Assembly (NCBI GenBank): GCA_902802535.1
Contig: CADCML010000011.1
Location: 1 to 64,000, forward strand
From: an uncultured Bacteroidia bacterium
Lineage (GTDB): Bacteria; Bacteroidota; Bacteroidia; Bacteroidales; F082
Direction of reading: 5' to 3'
Length of the DNA stretch: 64,000 bases
Part shown: positions 1 to 8,017 of the stretch, one piece after another
Layout of the letters: every line of letters begins with the position of its first letter
Position numbering within the stretch: the stretch's first letter is position 1
Position numbers and translations under genes: made by a program
The notes under the pieces: generated by a model
The model's database searches: none
Seen by the model: only the letters and a program-made list of their open reading frames with translations
What the model was told of the DNA's origin: nothing

Positions 1-101
1 ACAAAAAACCCCTCCTGATGGGGAAAAAGGAGGGGAAAAACAATATAAAGATTATGAAAAAAATCCGACTTTATTTTTTCTCAATGCTCTTGCATCGAAA
101 T
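1..101 (-). ncRNA. Candidate small RNA or attenuated leader
   Basis: On the minus strand a TACCTTTG box (115-108) is followed about 65 bases later by a GC-rich hairpin (CCCCTCC at 9-15 pairing with GGAGGGG at 29-35) and then a run of T. A transcript starting near 101 would end near position 3. No open reading frame of useful size lies between. It could be a free small RNA or the leader of a gene beyond the left edge, controlled by termination. The hairpin could also simply end the yceD-rpmF transcript. Confidence 0.35.
9..35 (-). terminator. Rho-independent terminator, minus strand
   Basis: A 7-bp G/C stem (CCCCTCC and GGAGGGG) encloses a 13-base loop and is followed on the minus strand by GGTTTTTTGT. 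On the plus strand the hairpin is followed by A residues, so it acts only leftwards. It would end either the rpmF transcript or a short RNA starting near 101. Confidence 0.6.
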
Positions 102-115
102 CTGATGCAAAGGTA
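90..115 (-). promoter_or_regulatory. Minus-strand promoter with palindrome over start site
   Basis: TACCTTTG (115-108) fits the Bacteroidota -7 consensus TAnnTTTG. A perfect inverted repeat, TTGCATC (90-96) and GATGCAA (104-110), overlaps the box and the expected start site, as an operator would. No candidate regulator is evident nearby. Confidence 0.45.
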
Positions 116-239
116 AGCATTATTTTCATTCACGGCACACTTTCGGACAATTTTTTTGGAAATTTTTCCAATTTTTATCCCATCAGGGTACAAAACACCC
201 TATTTCGTCCACGTTGGAGCCGTGTTCACGCGCCAGCAA

Positions 240-425
240 TCACTGCTTGGCGGCCATGACCAGCTGACCTCTGTAGTACAGGTCGCCGTCCACATAGTAA
301 GCACGGTGCATCACATGCATGGTGCCGGTGGTCGGGTCGATGGTCACGTTAGGGGTTTCTGCCTTGTAATGTGTTCTTCTCTTCGCGCCTCTGGTGTGAG
401 ACTGTCTTCTTTTAGGATGTGCCAT
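240..425 (-). CDS. rpmF: 50S ribosomal protein L32, cysteine-free form
   Basis: This 61-residue protein begins MAHPKRRQS and carries the basic TRGAKRRTH segment typical of L32, a small protein of the large ribosomal subunit. The Bacteroides form has a CxxC...CxxC zinc ribbon in its second half. Here that half reads PTTGTMHVMHRAYY and has no cysteine at all, so this is the zinc-independent type that I recall from Flavobacteria-like lineages. It lies 35 bases downstream of yceD, the usual partner in many bacteria, and is probably transcribed with it from the promoter near 1009-1016. Zinc-free paralogues are often induced under zinc shortage, but no Zur-like site is visible and this may be the only copy. 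Confidence 0.95.
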   Translation of the reverse strand: MAHPKRRQSHTRGAKRRTHYKAETPNVTIDPTTGTMHVMHRAYYVDGDLYYRGQLVMAAKQ

Positions 426-460
426 TTCTTTGTTATTTTAACTAGTTAATTACCAATTGT

Positions 461-988
461 TTATTTATCGTTCAAATCGATGTCTTTCAAAGCGGCCCAG
501 CGCGGGTCGATGGTGTCTGTGGTTTCTTCCTCGGGTTCAACTTCCTCGCGGTTCAGCATGGCTATCACTGCGGGGTTGCACTGGCCTTCGGGATGCACAC
601 GGTGCATCGGGATGGCGAGGATGATGTACTCGTACACCAACGGGCGGATGTCGTACTCGTTCAAATCGGGCGAAACGACAACCACATCGTCCGACTCTTC
701 GGCGTTCTCCGTTCCCAACTTGATGAAGAACTGCTGCTGGCTCTCAATCGGCAAGTCGAACTCGTCGGCGCAGCGGTCGCAAGGCACGCGCACCGTTCCC
801 GCGAGGTCGAAATGCAGGGTCAGCATGGTTTCCTGTCGGTCAATATCCAACTTCACTGTCACCCTACCTTGCTGAACCTCAGAATAATCCATGCCAGCAA
901 AGAAACCGTCGTTGATTTCATACTGGTAGGAATGGCTCCCCAAGGCGAGGCCACTAACCGGAATCAGGAATTCGATCTTCTTTTCCAT
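461..988 (-). CDS. YceD/DUF177 family protein
   Basis: This 175-residue protein belongs to the YceD (DUF177) family, which in Escherichia coli and plants is needed for normal accumulation of 23S rRNA. Visible marks are the CDRC pair (C70, C73) followed by an acidic DEFDLP stretch, and the C-terminal DPRWAAL block (about 161-167), the best conserved parts of the family. It stands directly upstream of rpmF, the arrangement found across bacteria. A TACCTTTG-like box (TACTTTTG) precedes it on the minus strand. Length is normal. The family is secure; the molecular role in this organism is taken from homologues. Confidence 0.9.
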   Translation of the reverse strand: MEKKIEFLIPVSGLALGSHSYQYEINDGFFAGMDYSEVQQGRVTVKLDIDRQETMLTLHFDLAGTVRVPCDRCADEFDLPIESQQQFFIKLGTENAEESDDVVVVSPDLNEYDIRPLVYEYIILAIPMHRVHPEGQCNPAVIAMLNREEVEPEEETTDTIDPRWAALKDIDLNDK

Positions 989-1008
989 ATCTGCCTAAAA
1001 ACGGGCTG

Positions 1009-1016
1009 CAAAAGTA
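1009..1016 (-). promoter_or_regulatory. -7 box for yceD-rpmF
   Basis: TACTTTTG on the minus strand matches TAnnTTTG and lies about 20 bases upstream of the yceD start codon. Confidence 0.6.
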
Positions 1017-1068
1017 CGGAATTAATTTGAATGTGGCACACTTAGGCTGCAATTTTCGCAAAATTCAC

Positions 1069-1076
1069 TATTTTTG
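1069..1076 (+). promoter_or_regulatory. -7 box for the DUF4298 gene
   Basis: TATTTTTG fits TAnnTTTG and lies 31 bases upstream of the ATG at 1108. It is divergent from the yceD promoter. Confidence 0.6.
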
Positions 1077-1107
1077 CCTCACCAACAAGTCAACAAAACC
1101 GCAAACT

Positions 1108-1386
1108 ATGACCCGCATCGACCGCATCACCCACATGGAAGCCCTCTTCGACAAGAGCGAAGAGGTCATCCGCCGCCTCGAAACTGCCCTCGAGGACTTC
1201 GCCGCCCTCCAACCCGCCATCGCCGAACTGGAAGCCTATTACACCTCTCCCCAATGGCGCAAGGACTTTGAAGCCGACGAAGCCGGCAAACTGCCGAAAG
1301 ACCTGAAGCGCGGGGTGCTTTCAGAAGATGGGCTTTGGAATTTGTTGGGGGATTGGGAGCGGTTGAAGGGGATAACCAAGTTATAA
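1108..1386 (+). CDS. DUF4298 domain protein
   Basis: The protein is 92 residues long and helical, starting at the ATG at 1108; an upstream in-frame start at 1027 would lie before the promoter and is rejected. It matches DUF4298, small bacterial proteins of unknown function, by the pattern RIxxME near the N-terminus, a central YYTSPQWRKDFEADE segment and the conserved GVLSEDGLW near the C-terminus. It has no signal peptide or membrane segment, so it should be cytoplasmic. Codon use is GC-rich like the core genome. Nothing in the context indicates a role. Confidence 0.85.
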   Translation: MTRIDRITHMEALFDKSEEVIRRLETALEDFAALQPAIAELEAYYTSPQWRKDFEADEAGKLPKDLKRGVLSEDGLWNLLGDWERLKGITKL

Positions 1387-1398
1387 GCCGTCCAGGTT

Positions 1399-1608
1399 CA
1401 GACGCAGGCAACAAGGTAACCACCATCTCCGAAGTATCTGACCGCCAAGTGTATCACCCCATTGTGGACGCTTTGTTGCTCAACCCCGTTTTGCCGTTAA
1501 ATTGACCGCTTCCTCTGCATCGGCGCCTCGCTGAAGGACTTGGGCAAGAAATGGTTCGCTTATAGCAGGATGGAGATTGGGGCTGAGGCGCTGCGGGGAA
1601 AAATGTGA
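1399..1608 (+). pseudogene. Gene fragments, tail with GASLKDLGKKWFA
   Basis: Two reading frames in succession carry protein-like sequence without start codons. The first reads GNKVTTISEVSDRQVY and stops at about 1503. The second overlaps it and reads DRFLCIGASLKDLGKKWFA, stopping at about 1608. I recall the second motif from the C-terminal end of ORF6N-type or PLD-like accessory proteins of Bacteroidota, where a histidine or IID segment precedes it. The pieces look like the tail of a decayed accessory gene. The family assignment is tentative. Confidence 0.4.
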
Positions 1609-1658
1609 TGGGCAAAAAGAAAAGGCCGACAAATTGAGGTTAATTTGAGGAAATTGTG

Positions 1659-1666
1659 TATATTTG
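1659..1666 (+). promoter_or_regulatory. -7 box before ATPase remnant
   Basis: TATATTTG fits TAnnTTTG and is 25 bases upstream of the ATG at 1692. It may now drive the intact genes further downstream. Confidence 0.45.
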
Positions 1667-1691
1667 CGGGTTAAACATCAAATATCCTATT

Positions 1692-1876
1692 ATGGACGGA
1701 TTCAGAAACTTGGAAATCAACAACTTTAGAGGAATTGAGCATTTGACGATTGACGATTTGTGTCGCGAGGATGTTTCCCTCTTGCCAACCGCAACTACGA
1801 GAACACCCAACACTGGAATTTGGACGCGGAGTATGTGGGGGCGTTGAAGGGGTTTTTGGAAATACATCTTATTTGA
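1692..1876 (+). pseudogene. AAA ATPase remnant, deleted and frameshifted
   Basis: The ATG at 1692 opens a frame reading MDGFRNLEINNFRGIEHL, the typical N-terminus of RecF/SMC-like AAA ATPases (LxIxNFRGI). Where the Walker A segment should follow, the frame turns into nonsense. A second frame then reads RNYENTQHWNLDAEYVGAL and ends with the stop at 1874-1876. The simplest explanation is a large internal deletion plus a frameshift that joined the first about 25 codons to the last about 33 codons. No ATPase motif is left. Confidence 0.55.
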
Positions 1877-1931
1877 TTATCTTAAAGCAACTTTGACATT
1901 ACTTTAAACAGAACTAATTGATAAAAAATGT

Positions 1932-2627
1932 ATGGATAAAGAATTCTATGAAAGCATCGAAAACCTTCTCAAACTGGAAAGGAAAAGTCTAACCCAAAAC
2001 ACCGAATTGCTTAAGAGTTTGATGAGTCGTGGAATTCAGGATGTTGACAAACTCGACCGTGTTGCCGACCAAATATTGGATGTCATGCATGGATTGTCAG
2101 GCGAAGGCGAGGATTTTTATCGTCAATATTTGGATTACATAGCCACATTCAATCCAACTGAAGCAAAAAAGAGGCGTGACGACCTTGAATATGATTTGGG
2201 ATATAAAACTCACGTTCTTTACGCCGCTGCCCTGCTTTGCAAGAAAGAATTGGAGAGTAAGGTGGCTCCCGATGGACGGACTTCTTTCCAAGTGGTAATG
2301 GATGATTATATTCCAAAGGTTTATGATGTTTTGAAGAAAACCGCTTCATTCCTTTTCTTCGCCCACTATGCCAACAACAAAACAGTAACGGAATTGATGC
2401 CGATGCTGCAAGCCATCACCGAAGAGACAGATTATGTTTATGAACATGTTGATGAATTTGAAGAATTGATGCACTATCCCAACAATACTTATCATCCGCT
2501 TACTGAAGAAGAATGGCAAACAATACAATACATCGCTGAACATAACATCCAATTATATGAACAGCATCCTGAAGTGAATAAAGTTTTGATGTACAATGTT
2601 TTCAGTGAAAAGCCGTTAAATCAATAA
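1932..2627 (+). CDS. Hypothetical protein, family not recognised
   Basis: I do not recognise this 231-residue protein. It is acidic and almost entirely helical in character. It has no signal peptide, membrane segment or catalytic motif that I can identify. The N-terminal 90 residues are charged and could form a coiled coil. A hydrophobic stretch (ASFLFFAHYA, about 137-146) lies in the second half but is too short and polar-flanked for a membrane segment. It is 28 bases upstream of an HNH endonuclease gene on the same strand and downstream of decayed accessory genes, and base composition is lower in GC than the yceD region. The two may be an operon; a joint role is inference only. Confidence 0.6.
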   Translation: MDKEFYESIENLLKLERKSLTQNTELLKSLMSRGIQDVDKLDRVADQILDVMHGLSGEGEDFYRQYLDYIATFNPTEAKKRRDDLEYDLGYKTHVLYAAALLCKKELESKVAPDGRTSFQVVMDDYIPKVYDVLKKTASFLFFAHYANNKTVTELMPMLQAITEETDYVYEHVDEFEELMHYPNNTYHPLTEEEWQTIQYIAEHNIQLYEQHPEVNKVLMYNVFSEKPLNQ

Positions 2628-2655
2628 TACTCATCATCGTTACATTTCTGATATT

Positions 2656-3414
2656 ATGAGAAACGTTTGGACACGGGATGAACTTATCTTGGCACTTGAC
2701 CTATATTTTCGCCTGCCTTTTGGCCGATTGAATCGCACCACACCCGAAGTAATTGAATTGGCTAACTTAATTGGACGAACCAACAATAGCGTCGCTTTAA
2801 GGCTCGTCAATTTTGCTGCTTGTGACCCTGTTATCATCGAAAGTGGACGTACAGGTATGCCGGGAGGAATCTCTATTTGCAAACCGATTTGGGATGAGTT
2901 CTTGGACAGAAAAGAAGACTTGTTTTTTGAAGCACAACAAATCAAGGCTAAACTGCTTCATAGTTCCATTGAAGATATTGTTGGTATTACCGAAACTGAT
3001 CTTATCGGCGAAGACAAACGAGCATTTGTCAAACAGCGAGTAAATCAAGACGCTTTTCGCTCTATGATTCTTAATCTATATGAGAAACACTGCGCCATAA
3101 CAGGGATAAATATTCCTTCGTTGTTGGTCGCGAGTCATATCATCCCTTGGGCAGAAAACAAGAAAGAGAGATTAAACCCTGAAAATGGATTATGTCTTTC
3201 CGCACTTTATGACAAAGCATTTGACAAAGGCTTTATCAGCATCTATGAGCATTACCGAGTTATTTTAGCAGACAAACTCAAGACATATATCGAAGAATCC
3301 TATTATGAAAAGCATTTTGCGTCTATAGAAGGTCTTGAAATATCTTTGCCTGAATATCATCGTCCAAACCCTCAATTCCTTGAATGGCATAGAGATTGCA
3401 TTTTCAACAATTAA
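2656..3414 (+). CDS. HNH endonuclease (HNH_2-type)
   Basis: The 252-residue protein has an N-terminal helical region with WTRDELILALDLYFRLPFG (about 5-23) and GRTNNSVALRL, typical of a Bacteroidota HNH family, and a C-terminal nuclease module (about 140-200). Visible nuclease residues are C146, H161 in SHIIPW, and N177 in NPENGLC. Where many HNH_2 proteins have a histidine in LHDKAFD, this one has tyrosine (LYDKAFD, Y185). I am not sure whether that substitution is common in the subfamily. It probably cleaves DNA and may serve in restriction or phage defence. It follows an unknown gene by 28 bases. No methyltransferase is nearby. Confidence 0.85.
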   Translation: MRNVWTRDELILALDLYFRLPFGRLNRTTPEVIELANLIGRTNNSVALRLVNFAACDPVIIESGRTGMPGGISICKPIWDEFLDRKEDLFFEAQQIKAKLLHSSIEDIVGITETDLIGEDKRAFVKQRVNQDAFRSMILNLYEKHCAITGINIPSLLVASHIIPWAENKKERLNPENGLCLSALYDKAFDKGFISIYEHYRVILADKLKTYIEESYYEKHFASIEGLEISLPEYHRPNPQFLEWHRDCIFNN

Positions 3415-3440
3415 CGTTTAACAACAAAAACCTATCATCC

Positions 3441-3596
3441 ATGTCCTTCCTCCGAGTCCTCCTTTCTATCCTCTTCCCGCCTTTGGCGGTGTACGACCGC
3501 GGCTGCGGCTCGATGCTCATCGTGTTTCTGCTCACGCTTTGCGGCTGGGTGCCGGGCGTCATTGCTGCGTTGATTATCTTGAACAAGAACAAATAG
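3441..3596 (+). CDS. Pmp3/YqaE (UPF0057) small membrane protein
   Basis: The frame is open from 3396, but the ATG at 3441 gives the expected 51-residue protein. It has two hydrophobic segments (about 3-20 and 25-46) and the family pattern LFPPLAVYDRGCGS followed by LTLCGWVPGVIAAL. Pmp3/UPF0057 proteolipids sit in the cytoplasmic membrane and influence membrane potential or salt tolerance in yeast and plants; their bacterial role is not well defined. It starts 26 bases after the HNH gene and could be read from the same transcript. The HNH gene and this one are followed by a convergent hydrolase gene. Confidence 0.85.
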   Translation: MSFLRVLLSILFPPLAVYDRGCGSMLIVFLLTLCGWVPGVIAALIILNKNK

Positions 3597-3617
3597 ATAA
3601 GCGACACCCAAAAAGCC

Positions 3618-4460
3618 TCACTTTCCAAACACTTTTTTAAAGAACTCCACCGTGTTGGCTACCACTTGCTTGCGGCGGCGGGTGATGGTGTGGTTTTCGC
3701 CTTCCACCACTTTAAGGGTGGCATTGGAGCCGTAGGTTTGTATGTATCGCTCACTACACCACATCGGCACGATGCCGTCGCGGTCGCCATGGAGGAGCAG
3801 CACAGGGCCTTGGTAGGTCGCCGCCGTTCCGTAAATGTCGAGTTGCTGAGTGGTGACGAGATACTCGCGCCCCAACTTATACAGTCCCCAACAGCGGATG
3901 TATTCCGGTGGGTCCTTGGGGTCAAAGCGGGCGTTGAAAAACTTGCCACCCTGACAAGCCTCCTTGATGACCGAGCCTGGGGCAATAAGCACCACGCCTG
4001 ACGGCTTTACGTTTTCATCGGCAAGTCGCCCAGGCGTCATCGAGGCGACAACACCGCCCTGCGAATGTCCTAACAAGCCCACACCTTTCACATAAGGCAG
4101 ACTCAGCACATAGTCCCAAACAGCGCGCGCGTCGGCTATTTCCTTCTCGATGGTCATATCCTGCTTGCGGCCTTCGCTTTTGCCGTGTCCGTTGAAATCG
4201 AAGCGAATGGAAGCGATGCCGGCTTTGGCAAGACCTTTCGCAAGTTGCGGCATAGGGATAAAGTCCTTGCTGGAAAAGATGCCGTGCATCAGAATCACCA
4301 TCGGACATTGGTCTTTTATCGGTTCAAACCCATCGGGCAAAGTGACCTTATAAGCAATCTCGCCTTGAGGACCTCGTATGGAGACTTTTTGCGCTTGGCA
4401 ACCCGATAGAAACATCAAACCAAGCACGGTCAGAAGTAGATAATTAACGAATTGTCTCAT
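3618..4460 (-). CDS. Alpha/beta hydrolase lipoprotein
   Basis: The frame is open to 4559, but the ATG at 4460 starts a clear lipoprotein signal (MRQFVNYLLL...FLSG before C21), giving 280 residues. The alpha/beta hydrolase fold shows HG at 59-60 (oxyanion region), nucleophile S133 in GHSQGG, an acid in HGDRDGIVP (about D228) and H257 in GENHTIT. The overall layout (HGIFSS, RFDFNGHGKSEG) resembles acylglycerol lipase or feruloyl-esterase-like S9/S33 hydrolases, so the substrate is probably an ester. Lipid anchoring places it in the periplasm or at the surface. It is separated by about 100 bases from the dikinase gene upstream on the same strand. Confidence 0.85.
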   Translation of the reverse strand: MRQFVNYLLLTVLGLMFLSGCQAQKVSIRGPQGEIAYKVTLPDGFEPIKDQCPMVILMHGIFSSKDFIPMPQLAKGLAKAGIASIRFDFNGHGKSEGRKQDMTIEKEIADARAVWDYVLSLPYVKGVGLLGHSQGGVVASMTPGRLADENVKPSGVVLIAPGSVIKEACQGGKFFNARFDPKDPPEYIRCWGLYKLGREYLVTTQQLDIYGTAATYQGPVLLLHGDRDGIVPMWCSERYIQTYGSNATLKVVEGENHTITRRRKQVVANTVEFFKKVFGK

Positions 4461-4559
4461 AAATAGATAACGGCGATTACTGCGGTTTATTGTGTATAAC
4501 AGTGGCACCGATGTACATATCCTTTCTCCGCATCCTTCTATCCTGCATCTTCCCGCCAC

Positions 4560-6938
4560 TTACGCTGACCTCCGTTCAGCACTCGCTTTAGGGGAGTCGC
4601 TTATGATTTCAACCACGCCCTTAGTCGCATTCATTTTAATACGATCTCCGTTCTTCAAGATTTTCGTGGCGCCTTTCACATTGACGATGGTGGGCAAGCT
4701 GTATTCCCTCGCCACGACAGCTCCGTGCGATAAAGAAGAACCAATCTCGGTAATCAGACCGTTGACGATGGAATAATAGGGCGTCCAACCAATATCCGTG
4801 AACCTTGCCACCATGATTTCCCCTTTTTGCAATGTGTTTGCGTCATCAGGAGAATACACGATATGCACAACGCCCTCACATTCCCCGTTAGAGACTGGAA
4901 CACCTTTCATTACGCCATCACTTGGCTCAACATCAAAGACTTCCGCTATGGGCTTGCCGATGTAAATGTCATCAAATGACAGCCCTTCCTGGATAGCGTA
5001 GGCTTTTCGCCTTCTTATGGCAAGCGGAAGAAGATGGGTATCGCCCTCGATGAGTTTGCCAATTTCGTCGTGCGTCAAGAAATAAATCAAGTCTGTATCC
5101 GAAAGCAGGTGGGCTGCCACAAGAAGGTCGGCCAAGCGGACATATTGTGTCTTGAACAAATCAATGATTTCAATCAGTCGCGATTTCGTGTATTCGCGGT
5201 CCACCACGGCTTGTCGTGCTTTCTTGGCAAATGAGATGGAGGCTGATTTTAGCAGAGGATTCTTGATAAAGGCGAACTCTTTTCGATAGTCGATGTTTTC
5301 TTCCTTTTGGACAAGGTTCATCGGCGATTTGATGATGCACAGCAAATAGTTGATCAGCGGCATTTCATCTGCTCGCCAAGGCTTGTTTCTCATTTCCGCT
5401 TCTTTGATGCAGCGATGACCATGATGCGCCAAAAAATCTTGATATTTTGCGTTGGTTTCCTCGTTGCCTTTAATGTATTCCAACAACCTCTCGGCACCGA
5501 AATCCACGGCTTTCGGCTCATGCTTTTTAATCAACATGGCCAAGTCTTGCAAGCGCGACAATATATCGGCGCTTTCGATATTCGGGATGTTGGTCAGCAG
5601 GTGCGACAGGAAGGCTTGATATTCCTTTTTGTCAGGAAATTCCTTGTCAAGCATCATATAAAGGGTGCTGGTCGTCCTGCCAGAATAAGCGGATGAGGCA
5701 TAATGGTAAATCAGACTTTCGTCCAAATAGGCAAGGTTGGCATCGATACTTTTATACAATTCCCGGCAGGAAGTGGTCTCCGTAAAGTGAACCTTGGTCA
5801 ACAATGCATCGAATTTTTTCATCGCGCCATGACCCGAGTACACAAACTTAAAGAACTTGAAGGAATTGATGAAACGGACAAACGGATTGGCAAAGGGAAT
5901 GGTGATGGGCGGATAATCGTGATATTCACCCATGATGGACAGGTTCATCGACTGCGGGTTGGCGATGGCGACTTTCGCGTGCATGTTGTACAGCAGATTC
6001 ATGTCAAAGAACAGGTGTCCCGATATGGAGGAAATCAACCTCAACGGCTTTTCTTCGTATGGCGTTTTGTACACCCCCGCTACGCAAAGCATGTAACGCA
6101 TACCATAATCGATGGCCTTCGCCGAGGTGGACAAAGTGAGTGGGGTGACGGCTCCCGGCATCATCTCGCCGACATTTCGTTTGGTAAACAGATGACGGCT
6201 CACATCGTCGTCACGGTCGAATTCCTCAATGTCGATGATTTCCGTGGTGATGGGACGCATTTGCAAAAGAAACAAATTCCCGTCTTTCATGGCCCATTCA
6301 ATATCCTTCTCCTCGCCGAAAGTCGTTCTTATCTTTTTCCCAGTCTCGTAAAGTTGTTTTATCTCATCTTCGTTAAGCAAATCATCACAGCAAGAGCGAT
6401 AGCATTTACGGGAAATCTCGTAGCGATGGGCGGCGACTTGTCCTGAAACCAAGTTTTCGCCTTGCCCTTCGACTGCTTCCATCAGTATGGCTGAACCGTT
6501 GCTCGGACTGGCAGTGAACATCACCCCAGCCTTGTCGCTGTCAATCATCTCTTGAACGACAATATTCATCGTTCCTTGGCTCAAATCAAAGTGCTGGGCA
6601 TAGTCCTTGACACGATGGGAATTCAGGGAGTCCAAACATTTATAGACGCTTTCCAAGAGATGAAGACGGTCGACGAACAAACAGGTTTCATATTGTCCGG
6701 CATTGGAAGCCATCGACTGGTCTTCATTCGAGGCAGACGAACGCACGGATACTTGTTTGACATTTAACGCATCAAAAGCCTGATAAACAACTTCTTCGTC
6801 AATTTGGTCAATTTCGGTGATTACAAAACCTTTGGGGACATTAAAATGCTGCCTGATCAACAAATCCAATCCTTTTGCTTTTCCGCCTACCTTTGGATAC
6901 AAGCTCTCGGGCAATTTTCCTAATGGGTATATTTTCAT
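4560..6938 (-). CDS. PEP-synthase/Rph-like dikinase
   Basis: The 792-residue protein has an N-terminal ATP-grasp domain of the pyruvate phosphate dikinase type (PPDK_N, about 1-235: GGKAKGLDLL, SVRSSASNEDQ, QEMIDSDKAGVMFTASP, and IEWAMKDGNLFLLQMRPI). A long helical middle follows, then a C-terminal swivelling phosphohistidine domain (about 690-780). The expected catalytic histidine is H738 in SLSHGAVVAREY. The PEP/pyruvate-binding barrel of true PEP synthase is absent, which matches rifampin phosphotransferase and PigC-type enzymes. These transfer phosphate from ATP through the histidine to a small-molecule acceptor. Acceptor unknown. Its start overlaps the stop of the upstream gene by 4 bases, so the two are translationally coupled. 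Confidence 0.85.
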   Translation of the reverse strand: MKIYPLGKLPESLYPKVGGKAKGLDLLIRQHFNVPKGFVITEIDQIDEEVVYQAFDALNVKQVSVRSSASNEDQSMASNAGQYETCLFVDRLHLLESVYKCLDSLNSHRVKDYAQHFDLSQGTMNIVVQEMIDSDKAGVMFTASPSNGSAILMEAVEGQGENLVSGQVAAHRYEISRKCYRSCCDDLLNEDEIKQLYETGKKIRTTFGEEKDIEWAMKDGNLFLLQMRPITTEIIDIEEFDRDDDVSRHLFTKRNVGEMMPGAVTPLTLSTSAKAIDYGMRYMLCVAGVYKTPYEEKPLRLISSISGHLFFDMNLLYNMHAKVAIANPQSMNLSIMGEYHDYPPITIPFANPFVRFINSFKFFKFVYSGHGAMKKFDALLTKVHFTETTSCRELYKSIDANLAYLDESLIYHYASSAYSGRTTSTLYMMLDKEFPDKKEYQAFLSHLLTNIPNIESADILSRLQDLAMLIKKHEPKAVDFGAERLLEYIKGNEETNAKYQDFLAHHGHRCIKEAEMRNKPWRADEMPLINYLLCIIKSPMNLVQKEENIDYRKEFAFIKNPLLKSASISFAKKARQAVVDREYTKSRLIEIIDLFKTQYVRLADLLVAAHLLSDTDLIYFLTHDEIGKLIEGDTHLLPLAIRRRKAYAIQEGLSFDDIYIGKPIAEVFDVEPSDGVMKGVPVSNGECEGVVHIVYSPDDANTLQKGEIMVARFTDIGWTPYYSIVNGLITEIGSSLSHGAVVAREYSLPTIVNVKGATKILKNGDRIKMNATKGVVEIISDSPKASAERRSA

Positions 6939-7951
6939 CTTTTGATATTCTCCAACTTTCTTTGATTAAACCAACGGCTTCTGTTGCCATTAAAGCCAAT
7001 TTCCAATATGCCGCGACAGGCTTTCCCTTCAATTGAAAACTCCGCGATATTCTCGTGCAAAACATATTGACCTTTTTGAAAATGGTATGTCACGCCCGCC
7101 AACACCTTGGCCGCGACATGGATGCTTTGGGAATTATCCAATTGCACATGGAACGACAAATCATGAGGAATAGTCCCCTGATTGACTTGCTGGAAATCCA
7201 AATCGGCCTGCATCAAATAATGCATCCCTGCCTCATCGCGATAATTGCCCACCTCCAACACGCTCATCACAGGGTAGGAAACCAAGGAATAATTGAATTG
7301 GCGAGAAGGCGAAACAGCCATCAGCCACAAGTGGTTGTTCATGTAATTCCAATCCCGTTTCCCGAAAGAATGGTCGCGAACACAGGGCAAATGGAAATCC
7401 ACGGTTCTGCCATTCAAGGTCAGCTGGCCTTCTAACACCCCTTCCTGTTCATAATGGCACTGCCCACTGACGTTTTGCAGTTGCTCAAAAAACGCTTTGT
7501 TCCATTTTTCATTGGCAATCCCAGTGGCCATTCGCTCAGCGGGCATATTGCTTGTAAAGTCAATAGGCTTTTGATTGGCAATAAAAGTCGCATGAAAGGT
7601 GATTTCATCGTCCTCATTTAGTTTGCCCTGATAGGAAACGGTCCAATTCTCACCGATTTTTTCAACAAGGACGGGAGAGCTACCATTGGGGAAAAAGTCC
7701 TGTTTTAGAGAATAGATTTTGCCCTCAAAATAAAGGGCAAACCATGTTTCGTCGACATTCACCCGCTTACCAAGACGAGCGAAAAATGACATGTTTTCAT
7801 CATGAGCAGAAAAATAATAGGAGTTGTTGATCAATGGGTCTTTTTCACCTTCGAGCGAAAAACTCTCGGCATATTGATAGTCGAAAGGATGTTGCTTGAC
7901 TCTTTTATCTATTGATTTGCAAATTATTGTCCTTTTGAGCGAGTAAAACAT
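6935..7951 (-). CDS. Unknown partner of dikinase, AttH/CrtC-like
   Basis: The 338-residue protein has no signal peptide and is rich in beta strands. Its most distinctive block is VRDHSFGKRDW at 191-201, followed by NNHLWLMAVSPSRQFNYSL. A D-H-x-x-G block after a basic residue recalls lipocalin-like AttH/CrtC proteins, and I recall a comparable domain fused N-terminally to PEP-synthase-like proteins in animals. Neither link can be confirmed by eye. The coupling to the dikinase gene by a 4-base overlap makes a joint reaction likely, for instance binding or preparing the hydrophobic acceptor. A TACTTTTG box lies upstream (8025-8018). Confidence 0.6.
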   Translation of the reverse strand: MFYSLKRTIICKSIDKRVKQHPFDYQYAESFSLEGEKDPLINNSYYFSAHDENMSFFARLGKRVNVDETWFALYFEGKIYSLKQDFFPNGSSPVLVEKIGENWTVSYQGKLNEDDEITFHATFIANQKPIDFTSNMPAERMATGIANEKWNKAFFEQLQNVSGQCHYEQEGVLEGQLTLNGRTVDFHLPCVRDHSFGKRDWNYMNNHLWLMAVSPSRQFNYSLVSYPVMSVLEVGNYRDEAGMHYLMQADLDFQQVNQGTIPHDLSFHVQLDNSQSIHVAAKVLAGVTYHFQKGQYVLHENIAEFSIEGKACRGILEIGFNGNRSRWFNQRKLENIKR

Positions 7952-8017
7952 ATTCGGGGATGATAAAACGGTTTTTAAAGGATTCGATGGATTTGATGGT
8001 TTGTTTTAAAGCGGGAG

